Of a stretch of DNA of 22,350 bases, positions 6,913 through 13,731 are shown piece after piece. The translations under genes and the position numbers were made by a program. The notes beneath the pieces are model-generated. The model was given only the letters and a program-made list of their open reading frames with translations. It was not told where the DNA came from and made no database searches. The stretch's first letter is position 1. Each line of letters starts with the position of its first letter. The DNA comes from Eubacteriales bacterium (GTDB lineage Bacteria; Bacillota_A; Clostridia; Christensenellales; Aristaeellaceae), in the NCBI GenBank assembly GCA_029974855.1, contig JARKQO010000210.1, positions 1 to 22,350 on the forward strand, given 5' to 3'.

Positions 6913-8211
6913 ATGTCCGAGCCGGTTCTTTCTCCGGGGGAAGGGGCGCAAGAGGCCGGGGCCAAGCCCTCCGCCAAAAACTATCAGGTCCTGCGGGGAG
7001 AAACCCAATACCTGAAGGACCTGGCAGCCAGCGTCATCGGCCGCTTCGGGGACTCCATTGACGGTATCGCCTATACCTGGCTGGTATACGCCCTTTCCGG
7101 CTCCCCATCCCTGTCCGCCATTACCTTCGGGGTGAACACGCTGGTTTCCGTCCTGCTCCAGCCCTTTACCGGGGCCTTGATCACCCAGAAGCGCGTCAAA
7201 AAGGCGCTGGTGCTGGCGGATGCGGGCCGGAGCCTTCTGGTGTGCCTCACGGCCTTGCTGTACTGGGCGGGGCTGGCCCGGCCCTGGATGCTCATCGCCG
7301 TCACCGCCTGCATGTCCACTTTGGAGGCCTTCCGCCAGCCCGCTAACACGGCCTTGCTGCCCAAGCTCCTGCCCAAGGAGAAGTACACCGTGGGGGTGTC
7401 CTTGAGCGGCAGCCTCAGCCGCATGGCGGAGCTGGTGGGCCTGGGCCTGGCGGGGGTGCTGATCTCGTCTTTGGGGGCTTGGGGGGCGCTGCTGATTGAC
7501 GCGGGGGCCTTTCTGGCCTCGGCGCTCATCCTCTCCACCTTGCGGCTCAACCTGCCCCAGGAGGAAAAGAAGGAAGGGCTGGGCCCCTGGGGGCAGTTCC
7601 TCCAGGATACCAAGGAGGGCTTCCGCTATGTGGCCAAGGACCGGGTGGTGCTGGCCATCTGCGCCTGCGCCTGCCTGCTGAACTTTGCCTTGGTGCCCAT
7701 GAACGCCTTGCAGACCGCCTATGTGAACGAGGGCCTGGGCCTGGGCCCGGAGGCCCTGTCCGTGATGGGCATCGCCATCTCCGTGGGCATGGCCTTAGGC
7801 TCGCTGGCCTTCCCCAAGCTGGCGGCAAAGCGCAGCCGGTTCGCGCTGCTCTTTGGGGGGGCTTTGGGCACCACCGCCGCGTACCTGGGGCTGGGGGCGG
7901 TGTCCCTAGTGCCGGTGCTGTGGCTGAAGTGGGGGCTGCTGGCCTTGGTGAAGCTGGCCATGGGCATGGCGGTATCCTTTGCCAACACCAGCGTCAGCGT
8001 GGCCTTTATGGAAAAGACCCGGGAGGAATATCTGGCCAGGGCCAGCGGCATCATGGGCTCCGCCTGTATGGCGGCCATGCCCGTCGGCTCCTTTTTGATG
8101 GCGCTGCTGGCCCGGTTTGTCAGCGTCACGGCGCTGATCTTCGGCTTTGGCGTATTTGCCGTTTTCGTGGCCCTGGGCTTTCTATGGATCAAACCCCTGA
8201 AGGAGATATAA
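6913..8211 (+). CDS. MFS transporter, Mef-like drug/efflux family
   Basis: 432 residues with about 12 hydrophobic segments. A soluble N-terminus of about 40 residues precedes the first helix at GRFGDSIDGIAYTWLVYALS. The loop with QKRVKKALVLADAGRSLLV resembles the motif-A/D-x-x-R region of MFS_3 macrolide-efflux-type exporters. It probably exports a small toxic compound in exchange for protons. ATG 6913 is chosen because GGAGGA (6900-6905) lies 7 nt upstream; the in-frame TTG at 6898 falls at the edge of that site and is rejected. It is followed after 3 nt by a regulator gene whose ribosome binding site (AAGGAG, 8200-8205) lies within the last codons of this gene, so both are co-transcribed and probably controlled by the dyad at 6868-6895. 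Confidence 0.88.
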   Translation: MSEPVLSPGEGAQEAGAKPSAKNYQVLRGETQYLKDLAASVIGRFGDSIDGIAYTWLVYALSGSPSLSAITFGVNTLVSVLLQPFTGALITQKRVKKALVLADAGRSLLVCLTALLYWAGLARPWMLIAVTACMSTLEAFRQPANTALLPKLLPKEKYTVGVSLSGSLSRMAELVGLGLAGVLISSLGAWGALLIDAGAFLASALILSTLRLNLPQEEKKEGLGPWGQFLQDTKEGFRYVAKDRVVLAICACACLLNFALVPMNALQTAYVNEGLGLGPEALSVMGIAISVGMALGSLAFPKLAAKRSRFALLFGGALGTTAAYLGLGAVSLVPVLWLKWGLLALVKLAMGMAVSFANTSVSVAFMEKTREEYLARASGIMGSACMAAMPVGSFLMALLARFVSVTALIFGFGVFAVFVALGFLWIKPLKEI

Positions 8212-8214
8212 GCC

Positions 8215-9279
8215 ATGAGCGTTCGTTTTCACAGGGAACTGCTGCCCCATTATGAGGCCTATGTGGCCCTGGAAATATTGCTGAACGGGGCAAAGCATCA
8301 GGAATGGAAGGCCCCTCTTTTGGCAGCCGGGCTGGAGGAGGAGGCCGCCCGGCTGTATGACAGCCGCCTGGCGCTGCTGGGTCAGGTTCGGGAGAAGGCC
8401 TGGCCTGTGGGGGAGGTGGCGGCGGCGCTGCTGACCTCCGGGGATGAAACCATGCAGAGCCTGCGCGGCGTGGAGCTGCTGGCGGCGGACGCCATTCCCC
8501 ACCGGCTGGGCGAACTGGCCCGGCTCTTGGAGCAGCGGCAGGAGGCCCAGCGGCAGCGCATGATCAGCGAGCGGCTGGCCGAGGCCCTGGACGTGGGGGA
8601 GCCTATCCCCCAGGATATCCCCCAACTCATGGCCTTGCTGGAGAAGACAGGGCTGGAAAGCCGGCAGAAATACCACCTGCTGTGGCTGTACCACCATACC
8701 TTGGAGGCGGCCCAGGCGTTGCAAGGGGCTTTGTCCGCCGCAGCCCGGGTATTGGAGGGAGGCCTCACCTCCTTTGCCCCCCGAGCCCGGGAGGCCATGG
8801 ACGCCCTTCAGGCCCAGCCGGACCTCCACGCCTATTTGGAGCAAGAGATCGGGGTGACCCTTCCCCGGGACCTGGAGATCGACGTGTATCCCTGCGCTTT
8901 GCTCCTGGGGGCCAGCTTTACCCTGGACGGTCCCCCGGGGGCCCTGCGGATCGCCTGGGGCATCGATTATCTGGAGAGCCGCAGGCTGAGGCAGATGGCC
9001 AAAACCAGGACGGCGGACTGCGGGGAGGCCCTGCGGGTGTTGTCGGAAAAGACCAAGTTTGAAATCTTGCTGGCCCTTCGGGAAGCCCCCCGCTATGGCA
9101 GCGAGGTGGCGGAGCTGCTGGGGCTGCGCCCGGCCACGGTGTCCCACCACATGGGAGAGCTGCTGCGGCATGGGCTGGTGACGGTGCAGCCCCGACAAAA
9201 CCGCGTGTACTACACTTTGCACCGGGAGCGGGTCAAAGAGGTATTGGCCCAGGCCGGGGAGCTGTTTGGGGGCGCGTAA
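8215..9279 (+). CDS. Large ArsR-type transcriptional regulator with ~265-residue N-terminal domain
   Basis: 354 residues. The C-terminal part (about 269-345) is a winged helix-turn-helix of the ArsR/SmtB type: LRVLSEKTKFEILLAL, then the recognition helix RPATVSHHMGELLRHGLV and the wing QPRQNRVYYTL. No CxC or other metal-thiolate motif is seen beside the recognition helix, so metal sensing is unlikely. Residues 1-265 are mostly helical, rich in Leu/Glu/Gln, with no domain that I recognise by name; it probably binds the inducer or mediates dimerisation. Typical ArsR proteins are only about 100 residues. Start ATG 8215 has AAGGAG 9 nt upstream. The stop is followed by a terminator. It likely represses its own operon through the upstream dyad. 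Confidence 0.85.
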   Translation: MSVRFHRELLPHYEAYVALEILLNGAKHQEWKAPLLAAGLEEEAARLYDSRLALLGQVREKAWPVGEVAAALLTSGDETMQSLRGVELLAADAIPHRLGELARLLEQRQEAQRQRMISERLAEALDVGEPIPQDIPQLMALLEKTGLESRQKYHLLWLYHHTLEAAQALQGALSAAARVLEGGLTSFAPRAREAMDALQAQPDLHAYLEQEIGVTLPRDLEIDVYPCALLLGASFTLDGPPGALRIAWGIDYLESRRLRQMAKTRTADCGEALRVLSEKTKFEILLALREAPRYGSEVAELLGLRPATVSHHMGELLRHGLVTVQPRQNRVYYTLHRERVKEVLAQAGELFGGA

Positions 9280-9304
9280 AGCGGCGGGAGCGCATAAAAC
9301 GACG

Positions 9305-9350
9305 GGGGCCACCGCAGCCAAAAGCCGCGGCGGCCCCTCTGTGTTTTATC
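9305..9350. terminator. Bidirectional intrinsic terminator between convergent genes
   Basis: GGGGCCACCGC (9305-9315) pairs with GCGGCGGCCCC (9327-9337) with a single A/C mismatch. TGTGTTTTAT follows on the plus strand and the minus strand continues into GTCGTTTTAT. It separates the convergent ArsR-type gene (ends 9279) and the nucleotidase gene (ends 9360). Confidence 0.75.
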
Positions 9351-9359
9351 CTGGGTTCC

Positions 9360-10985
9360 TTATTCCGGCTTCTGGGGCACGGCCACAATGCGGCCCTGGC
9401 CGTGGGGATCCTCATACCCTTCCCCAACGGTTCCCCCCAGCGCCTGGGTGATGTAGTTGATCAGCGCCTGATTGTCCAGCATCACGTCCTCCAGCAGCAG
9501 CGGATTGTCCCGGAACATGGTGAAGCCATCCACGGCGTTCTTAAGCAAGCGGTTGTGGGAGGCCAAGGTGTAGGTCTTGGCGAGAACGATAGGCTCCTCC
9601 CCCACCATCACGTTCTTCACCCGGTACTCGCCCTCCACCGCCACAAACATGCCCTCGTCGGTGAGCTTCACGGAGTTGGGCACATAGGTGTGGATTTCGT
9701 AGGTGAGGCCCGCCACCTGGAGGAAGCCGCCGTTCTCCTGGGGCGCCATCCGGGCCCCCAATTCCAGCGCGTCCAGGATCTCCTGGCCCGTGGCTTCCAC
9801 CATGCACAGGGCATTGCCAAAGGGATGCACCTTCAGAATGTCGTTGTAGGTCACGTCCCCGGCCTTGATGTTGGTGCGGATGCCGCCGCCGTTCACAAAG
9901 GCGATGTCCGCGCCGCTCATGGCCTTGTAGGCGTCGGCGCACAGGTCCCCCAGGTTGGTTTCCGCCACACGGATGATGCGCACGGGGGGATCGGTGCCCG
10001 GCTCCTGGATCACCAGCTCCACATCGCTCTTGGCCACCACCTGGTTCAGGGTTTCCTCAAACTGCCCCTGAATCCCCTTGATGAAGGCGGCGGTTTCGCC
10101 GCTGTATTTCAGCAAAGAGGTGGACAGGGTCCCGGCCTTGGAGATGCGCAGCACGCCGATGCTCTCCAGCTTGGTGCCCGTGGAGGAGAGCAGCACCTCC
10201 CGGCCGTCCTTGTTCTTCACCCGCTCGCTGTCCAGCACGCTGTGGGAGTGGCCGTCCAGCACCACGTCGATCCCCGTGGTGTTGAGGATCAGGTCGGTGG
10301 ACATCCAGGGGGAGGCCTCCGCCGCGATGCCCAAATGGGCCATGCACACCACATACTGGGCCCCTTCGGCCCGGGCCGCGTCCACGGCGGCCTGCACGGC
10401 GTCATAGAGCTCCTGGCCGTTCCCGCCCTGGCAGAAGCTGTAGATGAAGTTACCCGCGTCATCCTCGAAATAGGCGGGGATGGAGGCGGTGAAGGTCTGG
10501 GGGGTGGTGACCCCCACGTAGGCCACCTTCACGCCGTCATACTCCAGAATCTTGTAGGGGGCAAAAACCGGCTTCCCGGTCCGCAGGTCGATGAAGTTCA
10601 CCGACAGGTAGGGGAATTCCGCCATCTGGGCCAGCTCCAGAAAGCGCTCCATGCCGTAATCAAACTCATGGTTCCCCGGAATGGCCAGGTCAAAGCCCAC
10701 ATGGTTCATGATGTCGATCAGGTAGGAGCCTGTGGACAAAGTGCCGATGGGCTCGCCCTGAATGGCGTCCCCGTTGTCCACCAAGGTTACATGGTTGCCC
10801 TCGTCCAGAAGCTTGTTCCGGTAGGATGCCAGGCCCGCGTAGCCAAAGTTTGCGTCTACGCCGCAGTGAACGTCGTTCACGTACACCACCACGATGTCCC
10901 GGGTGAGGGCAGGAGGCTCCGCCAAAGCGGGGGCCATCCCCAGCAGCAAAGTGAGGGCAAGGAACAGCCCGAATAGCCTTTTCAT
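9360..10985 (-). CDS. Secreted 5'-nucleotidase / UshA-type metallophosphoesterase
   Basis: 541 residues. A Sec signal peptide (residues 1-22, cleaved after PALA) sends it outside. The calcineurin-type metallophosphoesterase core shows the dimetal ligands: NDVH (Asp38, His40), GDAIQG (Asp73), GNHEFD (Asn105, His106), MAHLG (His217) and DGHSHS (His246, His248). The C-terminal nucleotidase domain has ETNLGDLCADAY (~342-353) and NGGGIRTNI (~365-373), whose Arg contacts the substrate phosphate in UshA. It likely dephosphorylates extracellular nucleotides (or UDP-sugars) for nucleoside salvage. No LPXTG, SLH or lipobox is present, so release or non-covalent retention is expected. ATG 10985 has TAAGGAGG 10 nt upstream. 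A separate promoter and an upstream terminator suggest an independent unit. Confidence 0.94.
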   Translation of the reverse strand: MKRLFGLFLALTLLLGMAPALAEPPALTRDIVVVYVNDVHCGVDANFGYAGLASYRNKLLDEGNHVTLVDNGDAIQGEPIGTLSTGSYLIDIMNHVGFDLAIPGNHEFDYGMERFLELAQMAEFPYLSVNFIDLRTGKPVFAPYKILEYDGVKVAYVGVTTPQTFTASIPAYFEDDAGNFIYSFCQGGNGQELYDAVQAAVDAARAEGAQYVVCMAHLGIAAEASPWMSTDLILNTTGIDVVLDGHSHSVLDSERVKNKDGREVLLSSTGTKLESIGVLRISKAGTLSTSLLKYSGETAAFIKGIQGQFEETLNQVVAKSDVELVIQEPGTDPPVRIIRVAETNLGDLCADAYKAMSGADIAFVNGGGIRTNIKAGDVTYNDILKVHPFGNALCMVEATGQEILDALELGARMAPQENGGFLQVAGLTYEIHTYVPNSVKLTDEGMFVAVEGEYRVKNVMVGEEPIVLAKTYTLASHNRLLKNAVDGFTMFRDNPLLLEDVMLDNQALINYITQALGGTVGEGYEDPHGQGRIVAVPQKPE

Positions 10986-11037
10986 GCCACCGATACCTCC
11001 TTAACATATGAAGCTGGGGGACCGTGTTCTTGTCCTG

Positions 11038-11046
11038 ATTATACCA
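11038..11046 (-). promoter_or_regulatory. Extended -10 promoter of the 5'-nucleotidase gene
   Basis: On the minus strand TGGTATAAT (11046-11038) is a perfect extended -10 element about 53 bp upstream of the start codon. No good -35 box is seen at 16-18 bp spacing, which extended -10 promoters can tolerate. The same nonamer precedes polA. Confidence 0.6.
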
Positions 11047-11081
11047 CAAAATCCAGAGAATACCATGGGAAAAAGCGCCAA

Positions 11082-11111
11082 ACAAAAACAGGCCCCTGGC
11101 CGGGGGCCTGT
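11082..11111 (-). terminator. Intrinsic terminator of the polA-to-CHAP run
   Basis: On the minus strand ACAGGCCCC (11111-11103) pairs perfectly with GGGGCCTGT (11096-11088) around a 6-nt loop, followed by TTTTTGTT. It lies 9 nt after the CHAP stop codon and separates that run from the nucleotidase promoter. Confidence 0.88.
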
Positions 11112-11120
11112 CCACCGCCC

Positions 11121-12140
11121 TTACTCCACCACCAGCCAGGTTTCGGGCTGGCTGTCCACCCGCTTGGCCAGAGCCTCGGACAAGGCGTTCTGGGTCTCCA
11201 TGTCCGCGATGCCCGAGGCGCTCTTTCCCTTCATGGTTTTCTGGAAGGCCGCCACAGCGGCCTTGGTGTTGCCGCCAAAGGTCCCGGTGATGTGCTGCTG
11301 CTCCAAAAAGCCCATCTCCCACAGGCTCTCCTGAAGCCACCTCACCTTGTCCCCCCGGTTGCCGCCCCGCATGGTGGTGCCCACCAAGTCCTGGGAGATG
11401 CCAAAGCCCAGCACCTGGCTGCTGTCCAGCCGGTAGGCGTTGCGCTGCACGCTGGAGGGGTTGTTCCCCTCGATCACGTGGATCAGCACCTTCCCCGCCC
11501 CGTCCAGGGCGCAGTATTCCACCAGAGCCACATGCTCCGTGTCCCCGGCCTCGTTGTAGCTGAAAAACACCCAATCCCCGGGCCGGGGGATGTAGTCGTT
11601 CTTGCGCAGCAGCTTCTCTTCCCCCCAGAGCCACTGGTAGCCCCAATCCGGGCAGTTGCCCTTGCGGTATACGAAGCGCCCCCGGGCGATAAACCAATCC
11701 CGCCCGGTGTTCTGGCCGGTGTAGTTGGGGTAAATGCCGTTCAGCAGCCGGGTCTGGTGGATTTCATCCACCCGGTTCACAGACCAGCACAGGAACTCCG
11801 CACACCACTCCGCATAGGGGTCTCCCGCCCATTCGCCGTATTTGGTATAGCTGCGGGCCCCCTCCTTGTAGCCCAGCTCCCCGGCGGCCACCTCCAGCAG
11901 CCAGGGCACGAACTCCGGCAGGTCCGGGGCCTCCAGAACGATTTCCACCGCCAGCTCCTCCTGGGTGATGTCCGACAGGGCGTAGGTACGGTCCGGAGCC
12001 GGCTCCTGGCCCCGGGCCGCCGGCAGGGCCGGGCTCGCCGCCAGCATCCACAGCCCTAAGGCCCAAACCGCCCACAGGGAAAGCCGCCGCTTCCCCCGGG
12101 CTCCCCGGGGAGGGGCGCCTTCCGTCCGCTCTTTTCTCAC
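11121..12140 (-). CDS. Secreted CHAP-type amidase/endopeptidase with C-terminal peptidoglycan-binding domain
   Basis: 339 residues. A basic N-terminus is followed by a hydrophobic signal/anchor (about 20-42) ending SPALPAA. Residues ~80-245 form a CHAP-like papain fold: YAEWCAEFLCW with candidate nucleophile Cys113, EHVALVEY with His203, and a polar VIEGNN segment near residue 224. Residues ~252-325 are a PG_binding_1 domain (GDKVRWLQESLWEMGFL, GTFGGNTKAAVAAFQ). It should cut peptidoglycan peptides or amide bonds at the cell surface. GTG 12140 is used as start, with GGAGGGAG about 5 nt upstream. The gap to the preceding gene is only 12 nt, so it belongs to the same transcript, next to a lytic transglycosylase gene. 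This supports a wall-remodelling role. Confidence 0.87.
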   Translation of the reverse strand: MRKERTEGAPPRGARGKRRLSLWAVWALGLWMLAASPALPAARGQEPAPDRTYALSDITQEELAVEIVLEAPDLPEFVPWLLEVAAGELGYKEGARSYTKYGEWAGDPYAEWCAEFLCWSVNRVDEIHQTRLLNGIYPNYTGQNTGRDWFIARGRFVYRKGNCPDWGYQWLWGEEKLLRKNDYIPRPGDWVFFSYNEAGDTEHVALVEYCALDGAGKVLIHVIEGNNPSSVQRNAYRLDSSQVLGFGISQDLVGTTMRGGNRGDKVRWLQESLWEMGFLEQQHITGTFGGNTKAAVAAFQKTMKGKSASGIADMETQNALSEALAKRVDSQPETWLVVE

Positions 12141-12152
12141 GCCGGCTCCCTC

Positions 12153-13706
12153 CTAGCGCCCAAAGGCCTCAATGCCGCGCAGCAGCTCAAACTCCCGCAG
12201 GGCGCCCACGGTGGAATACATCCTGCGGGTCAGAATGGCTCCCGCCCGGTAGAACAGGCACAGGAAGGGCACATCCGCCGCGAACTGCTGCTGGATGGCC
12301 TGGGTGGTGTAGGCAAAGTCGCTGCTGTCATGGTTGGCGCGCAGGGTGTTGAACAAAGTGGTCATGTCGCTGCTGACGTAGCGGCCATAGTTCTGCTGGT
12401 TTCCCTTGATCAGGAAAAACCCGCAGTCCGGCACCACATCCATCTGGAAGGAGCAAAGGGCCAGGTCAAAGCTCCCCGCGTCCAGCTTCTCCTTCTCCTC
12501 CGCGTAATCCATGGTGGAGATCGCCACCTCGATTTTCAGCTCCTTGAGCATGTCCTTGATCATGTTGGCGGTTTCAAAGCGGACGTCGTTCTCCGGGTCC
12601 TCGTAGACGTAGAGCTTGAGGCGGAGATTCTTCTTGCCCTCCCCCACCACCTTGTCCAGGATGTTGTCCCCGTCCGTGTCGGACCAGCCCTCCTCGGCCA
12701 GCAGCTCCTTGGCCTTTTCGGGGTTGTAGGCAAAGGCGCTCTGCTGGTCGTAGTAAAGCCAGCTGTTGGAGGGCACGGGGGTTTCCGCGTCCACCACCAT
12801 GTCCATGTACACGTTTTTGCTGATCAAATCCACGTTGATGCCGTAGCGGATGGCCTGGCGGATCTTCAGGCTCTCCAGGGGATAGGACCGGTGGTTCATG
12901 AGCATGGTCTCCAACTGCCGGGTGGAGTAGGGGATGGACAGGGAGTTGATGCCGCTCTTGTACTGGGAGGCGGATACGGAGCGGGTGAACACCGTGTCCA
13001 CCTGCCCAAATTCGTAGGCGGTGATCATGTCCTTGCTGTTCTTGTAGAACGTGGCCATGATCTCCTTCACCTGGGGCTCGGTCTGCCACCAGCGCGGGTT
13101 GACCTGGAGCCACAGATAGCCCCCGGGCTCAAAGGAGCTGACCAGATAGGGGCCCGTGCCCGAGGGGCCGGGCATGTCCACCTGGGAGGCGGGCACCACG
13201 GGAAAGGTCATGGAGTACAGCAGCCCGTAATAGCTGCGCTTGGCCTTCACCTGTACGGTGCGGCTGTCCAGGGCCTTGATGTCGCTGACCAGATAGCGCA
13301 TGTTCTGGTAAAATCCGTTGTTGCTCAATTCCTTGTTGTTGGCCATGGCCAAAATATATTGGCAGGAGGCCACCACGTCCGCGGCCGTCAGGGGCGTGCC
13401 GTCGGAAAAGGTGACGTTCTCCCGCAGGATAAAGGTCCAGGTCTTTCCCGCCCCGGTTTCCGACCAGGACTCCGCCAGCAAGGGCTGGGGCATGCCGTTA
13501 TCGTCGATGGTGACCATGGACTCGTAGATCACCCCGTACAGGCTCACAATGTCCCTCTCCAGGGGGTTCAGGGGGCGGATCTCCGTGGTGCGGGTGCTTA
13601 AAATCCCCACCACCAAGGAGTCCTCCACGTTTGCCGCCAAGCCCGTCCCGGGCAGCAGAGCCGCCGCCAGCAGCAGCGCCATCAACCGCTTGAAGCTTTT
13701 GTTCAT
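12153..13706 (-). CDS. Orphan peptide/nickel-type ABC solute-binding protein (SBP family 5)
   Basis: 517 residues of the DppA/OppA-like SBP_bac_5 family: PQPLLAESWSE, TWTFILRENVTFSDGTPLTAADVV, GTGPYLVSSFEPGGYLWL, IRQAIRYGINVDLI and EKAKELLAEEGW. The signal peptide (about 1-24) ends in GTGLAA with no lipobox cysteine, unusual for a Gram-positive binding protein, which is normally a lipoprotein; it may be released or held by other means. A DTDGDNILD stretch near residue 345 recalls the Asp/Gly loop common in this family. ATG 13706 has GGAGGGAAAGGA upstream. It sits between a lytic transglycosylase and a CHAP hydrolase gene, with no permease or ATPase, so it may bind murein peptides released by these enzymes (inference). 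Confidence 0.9.
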   Translation of the reverse strand: MNKSFKRLMALLLAAALLPGTGLAANVEDSLVVGILSTRTTEIRPLNPLERDIVSLYGVIYESMVTIDDNGMPQPLLAESWSETGAGKTWTFILRENVTFSDGTPLTAADVVASCQYILAMANNKELSNNGFYQNMRYLVSDIKALDSRTVQVKAKRSYYGLLYSMTFPVVPASQVDMPGPSGTGPYLVSSFEPGGYLWLQVNPRWWQTEPQVKEIMATFYKNSKDMITAYEFGQVDTVFTRSVSASQYKSGINSLSIPYSTRQLETMLMNHRSYPLESLKIRQAIRYGINVDLISKNVYMDMVVDAETPVPSNSWLYYDQQSAFAYNPEKAKELLAEEGWSDTDGDNILDKVVGEGKKNLRLKLYVYEDPENDVRFETANMIKDMLKELKIEVAISTMDYAEEKEKLDAGSFDLALCSFQMDVVPDCGFFLIKGNQQNYGRYVSSDMTTLFNTLRANHDSSDFAYTTQAIQQQFAADVPFLCLFYRAGAILTRRMYSTVGALREFELLRGIEAFGR

Positions 13707-13731
13707 TCCTTTCCCTCCATAGGACCCCGGA

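Noticed and set aside
12650..12690. DTDGDNILD as a dockerin or EF-hand calcium site
   Set aside because: Only one copy, in the usual place for Asp/Gly-rich loops of clostridial family-5 binding proteins; no paired dockerin repeat.
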